Positions 14,440 through 27,802 of a stretch of DNA of 64,000 nt are shown here, piece after piece. The translations under genes and the position numbers were made by a program. Position 1 is the first letter of the stretch; each line of letters opens with the position of its first letter. Source of the DNA: Diogma glabrata (taxonomy: Eukaryota > Arthropoda > Insecta > Diptera > Cylindrotomidae); NCBI GenBank assembly GCA_963693315.1, contig OY856188.1:252317905-252381904 (forward strand). Reading direction: 5' to 3'. Below the pieces are notes generated by a model. That model did not search any database, had not been told where the DNA came from, and was given only the letters and a program-made list of their open reading frames with translations.

Positions 14440-15064
14440 TGTAACGACTCTTCGTTGGTTCTTTTAGATTATTGAGCAAATACGACAGTAAAAAGACAGA
14501 TCTTTAGTTAACAGAATCTCAAACTTTATTTGTCAACAAATTACAGCAGCTTCCGTTTTTCCTTACAATAAATTCCAGGGTCTCCAATTTATGTACGATA
14601 AACTTCACCGCTTTTCCACAATTTGAATCAAAATACTCAGAATCGTAAAATCTGTATTTACTATTCCACTAAGTTCAGATTCTTTTACTATTAGTGCCCA
14701 GGCTCAAGTACCACCGATTATTCCTTATACTTGCGAATATTTATAAACACTTTTAATTGCAAAATTAAAACTGACTATCTGATATTTTTGTTCGCTTATT
14801 TATATCGAAAAATAAATAAATCGAAACTTCTATAATCCACTAGAAATCAATACTACGTAGTCCGTACATCTTGAATAGGCCACACCTGTTTTCATTCATA
14901 CTTGCATTTGTATTAGCGAACTCAAATTTAATTTATGAAAAATGTATTTGTTAAAGGGAGTTAACTTTTGATCTTTGCCATAGAATGTAGAAAACATTTA
15001 GGCGGAACGTATTGGTTATTTATGATTAAATTAAATTAACCCATTCTGGACGAAGTTTATTACA
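14440..15064 (-). repeat. Gypsy-type 3' LTR
   Basis: Read on the minus strand this 625-bp segment begins TGTAATAAAC at 15064 and ends CGTTACA at 14440, so it has TG...CA ends and a 5-bp terminal inverted repeat (TGTAA/TTACA). It lies directly after a purine-rich tract and the end of the pol frame, where the 3' LTR belongs. A TATAAATA box (14797-14804, minus) and an AATAAA signal (14525-14530, minus) fit LTR promoter and polyadenylation roles. No matching 5' LTR is visible in the window, so boundaries rest on end structure and context. Confidence 0.75.
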
Positions 15065-15078
15065 CTGCCCTCCATTTA
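15065..15078 (-). promoter_or_regulatory. Polypurine tract of the Gypsy element
   Basis: On the minus strand AAATGGAGGGCAG directly precedes the LTR start TGTAAT, the usual place for the plus-strand primer. It overlaps the stop codon of the pol frame. Confidence 0.6.
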
Positions 15079-16998
15079 GTTTTGTTCGTCCCGAACAATA
15101 TCAGCTATCGCATTGGTGCTGTTACCTTGGTACGGTGCCAACCTTTGCAGATGTATCACTTTCATCTTGGTACGGGGTCCCTTTTGTATGCGGTAGATAA
15201 CATCATTAATTCGTTTGATTATTTTATATGGGCCTTCCCAATCTGGCTGCAGCTTGGGTGATCTTCCCTTAGTTCTTCTGTGGTTGTATAGCCATACCAA
15301 TTCTCCTTCTTGAAAACCGCCACTATTTGCATTTATGTCGTACCTGGTTTTCATTTTGTCACTGGCAATCTTAATGTGGTCTCGAACCTGCTGATGGATT
15401 TTATTCATCTTCTCCCTTAGTTGTCCCACATAATCTGTTTTCGTGGATACCAGACCTCCAGGGATGCCAAACTCGATGTCACTAGGAAGATGTAGTTCTC
15501 TTCCGAACATGATATTCGCTGGCGTTTCACTTGTCGTATCGTGCACTACGTTACGATAGGCCATCAAGAATAACGAAAGATCCTTGTCCCAATTTCTTTG
15601 GTTGGCTTCTACTACCTTTGACAAATGTTCTTCCATGGTTCGGTTGAATCGTTCTACCATGCCATCCGACTGCGGGTTCATAGGTGTAGTTCGTGTTTTT
15701 CTAATGTCGAGTGTTCTGCACAGCTCTTCCATCAATTGAGATTCGAAATTCCTTCCCTGGTCCGTATGCAACTCGAGCGGTGTTCCATATCTGCAAATCC
15801 ATTCATTGACTAATGTTTCAGCGACCGTAACTGCTTCCTGGTTCGGTATTGCATAAGCTTCCAGCCATTTTGTAAAGTAATCAATGACCACCATGATGTA
15901 TTTGTTACCTTTTGTCGTTTCCGGAAATGGCCCCGCGATGTCTATCGCAATTCTCTCCATTGGGGCGCCCACATTGTACTGTTGCATCTCTCCTCGAGTT
16001 CTAGTTTTTGGTCCTTTGCTCGCCGCACAAGTATCGCATCGCCGACACCATTGCTCCACGTCTGCTCGATACCTTACCCAATAAAACCTCTCCCTTACTT
16101 TAGCCAGGGTTTTATTGACTCCCAGGTGTCCTCCAGAAATACTTCCATGCAGCTTTCCCAGTACCTCTTCTACTCGACTTGATGGCAACACCAGTTGTAC
16201 TAACACTTTCTTTCCATCAGCGGACTCCCATTTTCTTTTTAGTATCCCGTTATCCATCAATAGTGAGTCCCATTGCGCCCAGTAGCATTTCACATCCGTA
16301 CTTAAAGGTGCTACCTCTTTCCACTCCGGTCGCCTTCCCTCAGTTTTCCATTTCAATATCGGTGCAATAACTGGATCCTTTAGCTGCTCTCTTTTAATTG
16401 CCTCGGTATACCAATCGTCAGGAGTTTGTAACTTAATTTGATTCACTTTCATTGCCTCCTTTCTCTCAGTCCTGCTACATGACTTGCGCTCCTCAATACA
16501 GGGTCTTCTGGAAAGATCATCAGCGTTACAATGTATCCTTCTCTTCCGGTGTTCAACGCGGCAATCTCCTTCCTTTTTGACATTTGCCTCCTTTCTCTCA
16601 GTCCTGCTATATGACTTGCGCTCCTCAACACAGGGTCTTCTTGAAAGATCTTCAGCGTCACAATGTATCCTTCTCTTCCGGTGTTCAACGCGGCAATCTC
16701 CTTCCTTTTTGACATCCACTTGCTTGTTTGAAAGGTTCATCAACCGGCCTGGAACTATTCCTTCTTTTGCTGCTATTAGTGTTTTGCATTCCCGTCTGAT
16801 GTGCCCTAACTGCCCACAGTTCCAGCATCTTACTCTGCTAGATCTTCTTCGTTGACTTCGTTCAGGCTTGTCTTCCAAACTTTTAACACGCATGATCACT
16901 TCATCAAGCGCTGCTTTCAGTGGTTTCTCAGCAACTTCCATCTGACGTACTCTATCTGAGCCATACGCTCTTTTTCCGGCTTCCATTTGCAGGGCCAA
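15076..16998 (-). pseudogene. Gypsy (Ty3-type) Gag-Pol remnant: zinc knuckle fused to RNase H end and integrase
   Basis: Open for 640 codons but not a complete Gag-Pol. A CCHC zinc knuckle (C58, C61, H66, C71; CWNCGQLGHIRREC) marks the end of Gag. It is followed after about 30 residues by the end of RNase H (EHRKRRIHCDAEDLSRRPC), with protease, reverse transcriptase and most of RNase H missing. That end is then duplicated in tandem (residues about 95-138 and 139-182). Integrase follows: an HHCC finger (H284, H291, C321, C324), a DDE core (D353, D413, E449, with the usual 35-residue D-E spacing) and a C-terminal region with GPYKI and VIHLQRL. The frame ends 12 bases before the LTR. Upstream, Gag-like sequence continues for some 15 codons past an in-frame TGA, then breaks at a TA array. 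It could not transpose alone; an integrase-only product is conceivable but there is no sign it is used. Confidence 0.85.
16452..16715. repeat. 132-bp tandem duplication within the Gypsy remnant
   Basis: Two adjacent copies (about 16584-16715 and 16452-16583), 132 bp each, so 44 codons each and the frame is kept. They differ at a handful of positions, including DAEDL versus NADDL, and SYSR versus SCSR. The second is closer to what RNase H C-termini look like. Confidence 0.9.
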
Positions 16999-17022
16999 TG
17001 CTCAGACTTCTGCAGGTAACTT

Positions 17023-19779
<2,757 letters not shown>

Positions 19780-20060
19780 TTCATTTCTTTTGCAGCAGAA
19801 GAAATTAGTACTCTTTCGTCATCCTGTTTATCTACTTTTTTAATTCTTTGATACTTTTTTATTATATTATATTCTTATATTTTTTAATTTCCATTATTGA
19901 AATTCAAACAAGTACCTAATTTATTTTTATTTTTAAAACGAAGAAAAGCATCAAATTTAAAACATTTATGAGTGTTAACATTTGAAAATAAATGTTCAAT
20001 TCGATTTGGCAGTACGAACGATTTTTTTATTTTCATAGTAAAGAAGTATACAATGAGCGT
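19780..20060 (+). repeat. Rep-B dispersed repeat, copy 2
   Basis: TTTTGCAGCAGAAGAAATTA followed by GTACTCTTTCGTCATCCT, then after a diverged stretch AAGCATCAAATTTAAAACA and GAGTGTTAAC. The copy at 57.6-57.9 kb has the same blocks in the same order. Confidence 0.5.
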
Positions 20061-22359
20061 CTTAAACCCTGTGAAAGACACATTAGTTTAAAAACCGAAA
20101 AGTTCATGTTAAAAGTTCATGTTAAAACATTACAAGATAATAATCCGCAAAGAAAAAAATTTTAAGTTTAAAATGCAGCTACATTAACTTAAAAGCAAAT
20201 TAGCAGTTTAACCGGAATTAAAATGATTTAATAAAATTTTTTAGTAAAAACCAGTTAAAGTTCATTAGATTCAAATAAATTACTAAAATTTATTCCAAAT
20301 ATAAAAGATGAGCATATGCAGTTTTGACATTATTAATGAGGAAGCTTGTCGGTTTTATTAATCGAACTTTAATCAGTAAAAATTTATTTTGATTATTAAT
20401 TTATGATCATCATATATCAAAATTAATACAACCCGCTAAAAGCTTTTTTTTGGTTATTTTAAGATGTGATATCTAGGTTAAGTATAAGTCATACAAAAAA
20501 CTTCACATAAAACTGTTGTAATTGTTAATTCCAATTTATTTTATTTATGACACAAATAGCAAATTGAATATAATTGCGATCAACATAAATTAAATTTAAA
20601 AATCAAATTCACACCATAACCGTCCAAAGATCAATTACTTTCACTTTTACTTTCGTTGTGAAAATACGAAACTAATGACTTATTTACAAGTTTACAACTA
20701 AAAAAAAATATAATAATATTTAATTATAGGATGAATAATGAAAATGCAAATATTTATCTTTGATTTAAATCAATAGATAATAAATTCTCTAAGAATGGTC
20801 TGAGCCTATGCTACGATAATGTACCTGTCAAAATTAATACATAATTTAAAAATAGCGAGTCTTCACACGTTAATTTCATCACCATATGCAATTTCCCAAA
20901 TATTAATAAACACCAAATGCATTAACAATCAAATATTAATTTAACAGAAAAAATAACACGCGCGGTTATTACTTGAAACAATTTATCATATTTGATTAAA
21001 CAATTTCGTTTCAATACCGTTTTACGTATTAATTACAACGGTTAGTAGTAAAAAATCCAGCATTGCAAATATGCGGGCAGATAAACGTTTTATAATTTAT
21101 GGAATAAATAATTGACTTTCTCTTTCAACTAACTGGAAATGAAATAGGAATTATAGCATTAATTCATTGAAATATTGAATTTAAGTAGAACAAATTTTGA
21201 TATCTTTAAATTAGTTATTACGACTTATTAGTTTTCAACTTACCCTCGCATGTCTGTGAAAAAAGTTAATTTCGAAACAAAAAAAAATTATTAACAAATG
21301 CAATAATTTAACTTTCTGCTTAACTGTACGTGTTCATGTGACTGACCGGGTTTTCCAACTATATTTCATAAAATCCAAATTTATGATTTCTCTCGAAGTT
21401 GCTTTAGATTTGAGCCCTAAGATTAAACATTTTTTTGGTACAGATTATTTTTGTAAAAAATTGGCAAACAATTTGATCAAAACTAACTGTGTGTAATATA
21501 AATTAAAGTTAGTAATAATAAAAAACTATTGTGTTGTGTCTACATAAAGGTATTAGTTTTGGTAAAATTGTGACTATTCTAGTTCAACGGTTTATGTATG
21601 TCATTAGTTTTCAGCTGATTAAGTAACATTTGACTAACATTTTTGGAGTCAGATTCAAATCATTATTGTTAATAGACTGAATAAAGAAAAGTTGATTTCC
21701 TAAATCACATTTAAGGTATGTTACTATTTTAATGTTGTTTAAATATCGATGATAAATGTTTTGGTAACAAAACCCCTCTTCGTCACTAAAACCGGGTTTG
21801 CTAGTCCTAGCTTGCCCCAAACTTTTGGTCTGAAGATTAGTTTATCAAGTAAAAGATGGTGATCGTGATATATAGTATTTTTTTTATGGGCCACCAAAAG
21901 TATTTTTTTACAACATCGATCTGTGTATTAATTCAATTTGACAAGAATCCTACCTCCAGACTTGTCAATCAGGTGGCATGTGGGAATATCCTGACGTACT
22001 ATAGAGCTTACATAGTACCACAGGATATTCCTGAATTTTATTGTGCTTGCAAAACTGTTGCGGTCCGGCTTCCACTTTTAAATAGATTTTGGATTCTGAA
22101 ATTTTATGTTCATCTGTGCTTACAGGGTAGCTTCGAACATCTGCTACTTGAAATTTTAATGCCTGATAGTTGATATGGATATTCCGGTTGGATCAAAGTA
22201 TTAAAATCACGATTTTTAAAAATCCTTTTATCAAACGATTTATGTAATTGTTATGAAGAAGATTCTGAGATTTGTGTGATTTGTTTTTGGAGTACTTGCC
22301 GGTCAAAATCACGAATTTTCGACCACAAATTCGGTTTTTTGACACATTTTGCTATGTTT
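20061..22359. other. AT-rich DNA with no gene recognised
   Basis: Includes a 105-codon open frame at 21856-22173 that shows no domain, no codon signal and no neighbour support, so I leave it uncalled. Confidence 0.65.
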
Positions 22360-22475
22360 TAAATTTTTTTTACAGTGGAAGGGAAAGTAAAAAGCAACAT
22401 TTCGTAGAAGAAAAATTTTTCTGGTCGCGAGTGGTTCTCCCTTTAGAACTAGGGATAATTTTTGAAAACCACGAG

Positions 22476-22483
22476 TTTCATAT
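22476..22483. repeat. Target site duplication, left (TTTCATAT)
   Basis: Eight bases, identical to 23253-23260, directly outside the hAT ends. Eight base pairs is the standard duplication length for hAT transposition. Confidence 0.9.
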
Positions 22484-23252
22484 TAGGGTTTCTCATTTTC
22501 CGTAGAAATTCAAATCCCGGGAAGCCGGGACAAAAAATATTAAATTCCCGAGATCCCGGGAAATCCCGGGAAACACTAAAAAGCTCGATTTTTCTAATTG
22601 GGTGGTAGAAAAATGTGTAAAATTAAAACAGCACAAAAAATGCGCTATTGATTTTTAAATTTCCATTATTTTAAATTATAAAAACTTCAAAAATTAAATA
22701 AAAAAAGAATACATAAAAACAAAACAAAAATAAATTCATAATACTAATTTTTAAACAATTTTTCAAAAAAGTAGGTTGTCAATGGCGCCATCACTCAATT
22801 TTGTCTGAATTTTCGTGACGAAACGTCCATTGAACCATCCATTGAACCATCCGTCCAAGAGAACCATTAAACATAAATTAAGAGAAATGAAGCGCAAGTT
22901 TTAGGTAGATTTCTCAGAAAAATCTACCTATTTTAAGTTTGATTGGTTTTAATTTGTTGTGTTTATATGTGTCAAAAAAACCATACAAAAAAACCATGAT
23001 CCTATATGTGTCAAAATAAACATTTTCCTAATTTTGAACGAAATTAATTACTACAGAGGGAAAAGAATTAAAAACTACTCGATTTTCGAGTGAGAAAACT
23101 TTTAATATCTTTGAAAAAAGTAGAAAAAAATGTTAATAAAAATTAGCGGGATACCCGGGATCCCGGGATGAAATCCCCGGAAAACGGGATAAACATTTAC
23201 TCCCGTGATCCCGGGGAAAACGGGATCCCGGGATCCCGTTTGAGAAACCCTA
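22484..23252. mobile_element. Non-autonomous hAT-type DNA transposon, 769 bp
   Basis: Terminal inverted repeats TAGGGTTTCTCA and TGAGAAACCCTA, close to the usual hAT ends (A/G-GGG-TT-TCA pattern), flanked by a perfect 8-bp duplication. Both subterminal regions are packed with CCCGGGAT-type words (22516-22572 and about 23145-23238), many of them palindromic, in an otherwise AT-rich element; such clustered motifs are where hAT transposases usually bind. The middle (22590-23130) is AT-rich and has no transposase frame, so movement would need an enzyme supplied from elsewhere. The near-identity of the duplication suggests a fairly recent insertion. Confidence 0.88.
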
Positions 23253-23260
23253 TTTCATAT
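23253..23260. repeat. Target site duplication, right (TTTCATAT)
   Basis: Identical to 22476-22483; see the hAT element. Confidence 0.9.
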
Positions 23261-23375
23261 ATGTTCAATTTAATATATCTCAAGAACTACTTGGATTTTT
23301 AAATTTTTTTTTAATAGTGGAAATGAGTCCTTTTTAGTCAAAATAATTACAGTTACAATTTTCGATAGTCTATAT

Positions 23376-24044
23376 ATATAAAATTGAAAGTATGTGAGTT
23401 TGTTGTTTATGCATTAATACACAATTCATCCGATCATCATGAAACTTTGGGAAGTTGTTGTGTACTCTTGCGCATAGGTAATAGGAATTTTTTTTTTAAA
23501 TGGAACCCCAGGGCCATTATAATTATCTTAAGGGGTTCTGCCTAAATGTTGATAATAATTTAATTTGATTTTTCTTTAAATATCGTTTTATCCGGTTAGA
23601 TTCCTTTGATCAATTTTTTTGTTGATCATAATTTAATGAAATTGAAAAATGAAAGTATAACCTGAAACAATTAAATTTGTATATCAAAATTATATGTATT
23701 AAAATTTATCACATCATATGTTACAAATTTTATCATCTACACCAAATATGTTATTGGTTTGCAATTGTATGTAATACATGTTTCTTCAACTAAGAAAGAA
23801 AATTACGAAATGGAATTCGCACAAATACTGTACAAAGAAGCATAGCTTATGTATAATCAAACATGGATTGCAATTATGATAAACAAACTAATTAAAAATG
23901 TGGTCATTAGTCGGTAACACGTTTGCAATAGTCATTTGCAAACAGTTACACTGCATTAATACCAATGAATTTATAATATCTGCCCGCCCGCAGGAACATA
24001 TGTAAAGTTTAAAATTTTGGATCTATAGATGTAATAAAGCCGCG
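23376..24044. other. AT-rich DNA with no gene recognised
   Basis: Starts with a TCTATATATATAAAATTGAAAG-like stretch of the sort that often opens dispersed repeats, but I see no second copy in the window. Confidence 0.5.
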
Positions 24045-24480
24045 TACTTCAGTACCTGCTATTGGCAAATCAGTTAATGTATAATATCGTATACTACTGA
24101 TAATGGCAGTAAGATATCACTTATATTAAGAGGATAAGTGATATTTTAGAGGTGCTGGCGTATGTACTTTTTTCAATCAACGAGTACCCTTAGTCTTAGC
24201 TATAGAATATTCTTTGACGATAACGCTCTATTTTCTTAAATAAAATGTGTTGGATAGTAGGAATTACAATGTGTGTCACAACAACACATAAGAACCTTTT
24301 AAGAAAATGGTCCCATAACAACATGTTTTCTAAGGTGTTGATGGACGTAACTTTTTTATTTTTTAAAAGAATGAACTTTTTGCTTGCTCGAACAAATTAG
24401 CTTCCATATAACAATTATATATGCTAGCTTGAGGTAAACAATGCGTTACATGATCTTGGTATATGCTTCTAGTACTAGGA
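24045..24480 (+). repeat. Rep-A dispersed repeat, copy 2, split by NL1
   Basis: 24045-24235 matches the copy at 40.12 kb (GTACTTCAGTACCTGCTATT, TCAACGAGTACCCTTAGTCTT, TATAGAATATTCTTTGACGA). The rest of the family's order (TTGCTTGCTCGAACAAATTA, GCTTCCATATAA) resumes only at about 24375. Between them lies an NL1 3' end in reverse orientation. Confidence 0.65.
24236..24366 (-). mobile_element. NL1: non-LTR 3' end, copy 3, inserted in Rep-A
   Basis: On the minus strand it reads GTTACGTCCATCAACACCTT, CATGTTGTTATGGGACCA, TTCTTATGTGTTGTTGTGAC, and ends ACACATTTTATTTAAG, in the same order as the other NL1 copies. The coding part is too short and altered to be open. Confidence 0.7.
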
Positions 24481-24640
24481 TAATTAGGAACCTAATTTTA
24501 GATTTGTTCCTGCAAATTTGAAAAAAAGTATATTGTTATTATTTCCTCCATCCTATCATGAAATATTGCCCTATGTCGTACATTATTATGTGAAAGGATT
24601 TATTATTAAGTTTTCCATTCTTTAAGACGAATATAAAATA

Positions 24641-24760
24641 AAGAAATTTGCGTCCATCAACGTCTTAAAAAGCATTATGTTGTAGAACCTAGGTCTTTAA
24701 AGGTTTTTATGTGTTGTTGTGAGACATATTGTAATTCCAATTATGTCACATATTTTGAAA
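24641..24760 (+). mobile_element. NL1: non-LTR 3' end, copy 4
   Basis: TTGCGTCCATCAACGTCTTA, GTTGTAGAACCTAGGTCTTT, TTTTATGTGTTGTTGTGAGA and a final CACATATTTTGAAA follow the NL1 order. It lies about 35 bp upstream of the Helitron helicase remnant. Confidence 0.65.
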
Positions 24761-24794
24761 TTGCACAAACTTTTTTGAGCTTCGGTGAAAAAGA

Positions 24795-25106
24795 TGATGA
24801 ACAATGTCATTGAAGCTACAATTTTGAGTGGAAAATACAAAGAGGAAGATGTAGTGTAGTATTGCCACAATAGACAAGCCACATATCCCAACAGATTCAA
24901 ACGTTTAGTTTCCAGTGCAACTCGTTTTTGCAATTACCATCAACAAAGCACACGGACAGTTACTGCAAGTATGTGGACTGGATTTGGAGAATCCGTACTT
25001 CTCATATGGACAACTGAATGTGGCTGGCGCGTTAGGAAAACCTTCATTCGTGTACGAACCAGACGGAAAATCAAAAAATATAGTGTACCGACAAGTACTC
25101 GAATAA
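24795..25106 (+). pseudogene. Helitron helicase (Pif1-like) C-terminal remnant
   Basis: The frame opens with MNNVIEATILSGKYKEEDV, a signature of the late Pif1-type helicase domain in Helitron Rep-helicases. After a decayed stretch with stops (24849-24908) it continues as FPVQLVFAITINKAHGQ (the conserved TINKAQGQ block), LQVCGLDLENP, the GQL block and the C-terminal PDGKSKNIVYRQVLE before a TAA at 25104. In active helicases the GQL block leads into a YVA-SR-R motif that carries the arginine finger; here it reads LNVAGALGKPS, so this residue is lost. With stops and no upstream helicase or HUH (Rep) domain, this is a dead fragment. I found no convincing Helitron 3' hairpin with CTRR downstream. 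Confidence 0.8.
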
Positions 25107-25525
25107 ACAAATAGAATTAAAACGACATTTTGAAATTCGTTCTATTTTAAAATAAATAAGTTGCAATAAAAATGACACAATGTAAATTGAATGATTTCAT
25201 TACGAGTTTTCTCGACTTTTCTTTCTTATGAGATAGCGGCAATATGCGACCGATGTTAAATAAACAAAACTTTTACGCTATTTGGTGTAAAAAATAAAGT
25301 TTTGAGAGATTTTGTGATTGATTAAGATTAAAGTAATTTTTGTAATTCACTTGAATTTTGTAATTTGATAGCATTTTTCATTTTCTCTCAGAAAAACTTC
25401 TTTAGAACAGTTTTTGTATGTTTCGTGTCGGGTACAAATACAATGTATGAGCACTGTGAACATTTAGATAATATATTAACACTTGTTGTGGCTTCCAACT
25501 GTTGTTGGTTCATGAAATTTTCTTT

Positions 25526-25858
25526 TTAATTTTTTTGTAGATAATAGTTTGAAAGCCAGTTTTTAGGATTATTATTGAAATCAGCATTAAAGTCACATAT
25601 CACAATAGTTGGAGGCAAAAGTGACGTCAAATTATTACCAACGAGTTCATGGTTAAGACGGTCGGGTGATTTGTCTAGTAAACATTGGGGAGATCGGTAT
25701 ACCGACGGGATTTGAACTCCAGCTAGTTGAAAAATTAAATATTCACAATGACTAAAGTCACAAGTAGAACTAAAACGGAAGTGATGGTGGCTTCTATTTC
25801 TCTGCACTAGTGTTACTGTATCAGATATAACGAAAAGAACAGAGATCCCCAACCTCAA
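25526..25858 (-). pseudogene. Endonuclease/exonuclease/phosphatase-type remnant from a mobile element
   Basis: A 110-codon frame whose second half reads like the AP-endonuclease-type domain of non-LTR elements and some Helitrons: EYLIFQL and VYRSP, then IVICDFNADF, matching the GDFN block with its conserved Asp and Asn. The N-terminal catalytic residues and the final SDH block are missing, so only a middle piece is present. It lies 420 bp beyond the Helitron helicase but on the other strand, so a common origin is not shown. Confidence 0.45.
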
Positions 25859-26164
25859 TTTACTTGATTGAGTAATAAAAATTCATATATTCTTTCCATC
25901 TTTGTTAATCCTACCAAACTCATATCGTCTTATTGAATAGTTCTTCACAAAAACTCAATTTTAAATTTTAATCAAATCAAAACGTTGTTTTTGAAAACTA
26001 CAAAACATTTGTTTTGAACTAGAAAAAAATTAACCTTTCATATGATACCCCACTCGACAAGGTAAGAAAACCTTTTCAAAACATCCACTCTCCACCCCTT
26101 CAAAATAACATGAAATGATGAACCGACCGCTGTAGTTTTCATTCAATTTTTACAGCATTGCCCA

Positions 26165-27000
26165 TAACCATGAATTTTTTCGAATTTTTTCTTTTGTAAT
26201 TTTCGAAGTTAGGGGGAGACGGGAACAGGAAAACTCCACTCGTTTTTGGCAATACATAACTCAAAAACTAGGCAATCGAAAATTCATTAAAATTTTTTTT
26301 TGAAATATTTTGATATTTTTCGATTTTTCTAAACCAAACTCGATTCCTTAAAAAAAAATTTCCTTTTCTATGTTCATAAAATATAGATGAAAACAAATAT
26401 TTAAAATTTGTTTCTTATCAGTAGGCGTGGGAAAATACATTTAAAAACTGTAGAAAATTTCAAGTTCATGGTACTTATAGCTTGTGAGTAAATCGATTAT
26501 GTAGAAATTCGGACGGACACCGAAGTCTCACCAATAGGGTTAAAAAACCAGAAAGTTGGATTTTACTGGTTTTTTTGGCAATTATAGAAATTTTTTTAAT
26601 AAATCTTAAAGCCGAAATTTTTTTACAAATTTTTATGTTTTTCAAAAAACAATCGCCAAAATTCAAATCTTTGGTTTTATGTAGAAAAATAATGAAATTA
26701 TAAAATCATAAGGAAAAAAATAAAAATAAACGGGAATATCTCTCCCAACCCCTATTATTTTTATTCATCATTTTTTTAATAGAAATTATCAAAATTGTAA
26801 CTGTAATTATTTTTGCTACAAAGAACTCATTTTCACCATTGAAACAAATTTAAAAAATCCGTTATACCGTGCTGGAGAGTCGAGGTACATTAAATTGAAC
26901 ATATACGAAACTCGTGCTTGTCAAAAAACTACCCCTAGTGGAGAATCAATTTCGACAAAACAAAAAATTCTTCAACGAACGTTTCGTTTTTAAAAAATTT
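26165..27000 (-). repeat. Rep-C dispersed repeat, copy 2 (empty site for the hAT insertion)
   Basis: Read on minus it begins near TTGTCGAAATTGATTCTCCA, passes GCACGAGTTTCGTATATGTT without any insertion, then GTAGCAAAAATAATTACAGT, and ends with a block beginning TGGTGAGACTTCGGTGTCC, TTTCTACATAATCGAT, that is shared with 35.84-36.14 kb. It is the longest copy in the window. Short frames within it have no domain. Confidence 0.7.
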
Positions 27001-27666
27001 AAAGCAAATCAGAAAATGTGTGCTAAATGGATGTAACGATAGCCTGATTTTGGCAACACAATAAATCAATTCTTTACAATTCTAATTCTCGAAACATCTG
27101 AAAATTGCATCATATAACACTTAATATTTCTGAGAAATTATTAGACGCATCGATTGAAGTGCAGAACGTCTGGAGTATATAGAGTTGATTGGTGTGCCAA
27201 AAAATATTGTTGGAATAATTCTTCTTTATATATGGAGGAATGTGATACTGTTTTCGACGGTTGCTAATTTTTAAAATCGTAAATTTAAAAGTTAATACGT
27301 TTTGCATTTTTGTAATTTAGTGTAATCCATGCTGCGCCATTTGAACTAGACTTTATTCAAATTAAACAAATGGTGTTGGGGATATTAACAGTTTGCCACT
27401 CATATTTATCGGCACTTTTTGGGTCGTTTGAAAATTGTTCGCCTACTGAAATTACCTTAAACAGTTGTGTTTTAAAAAAAATTCAGTATGTTCTTAAGCT
27501 TTTCACTTTTTATCTGTTTTTAGTTTTAATAAAACTATAATATTTGTGTAAAATGTTTAATTTTTAACGTAATGCGTCCTACCGTTTTTTATTCGTCGAT
27601 GTGAAGTCGACATATTGTTTTTGTTTAATGGAGAGAGATTGACTTATTTTTCACTATTTATTTTTT
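27001..27666. other. AT-rich DNA with no gene recognised
   Basis: Nothing beyond short open frames. Confidence 0.6.
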
Positions 27667-27802
27667 AACATTACGTATAGCGCTTGTTACTTTACGCAGA
27701 CTAACTTCAGAAGTTAATTAATAAAAATTAACTGTGTGTTTTTTTTATTAATTAACTTCTGAAGTTATTCTGTGTAAAGTAACAAGTGCTATACATAATG
27801 TT
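27667..27802. repeat. Fold-back repeat (inverted arms about 58 bp)
   Basis: Left arm from AACATTACGTATAGCGCTTG through TTCAGAAGTTAATTAATAAA pairs with a right arm ending GTAACAAGTGCTATACATAATGTT with few mismatches; the loop is under 25 bp. Size and structure suit a short inverted-repeat transposon (MITE), but I could not define a target duplication. Confidence 0.8.

Larger units (their letters stand above)
22360..23375 (+). repeat. Rep-C dispersed repeat, copy 1, split by a hAT element
   Basis: The two parts 22360-22483 and 23253-23375 together match the minus-strand copy at about 26770-27000: CTCC...TAGGG, CACGAGTTTCATAT, then ATGTTCAATTTAATATA, a run of T, GAAATGAGTCCTTT, and AATAATTACAGTTACAATTT. 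The hAT element at 22484-23252 splits them; Rep-C is therefore the older layer. Confidence 0.75.

Noticed and set aside
15625..16855. Plus-strand frames of 60-120 codons across the Gypsy remnant
   Set aside because: Antisense shadows of the minus-strand pol frame with no domain.
21856..22173. 105-codon frame
   Set aside because: No family, no codon signal, no neighbour support.
22272..22505. 77-codon frame
   Set aside because: Crosses the left boundary of the hAT element and part of Rep-C; not a gene.
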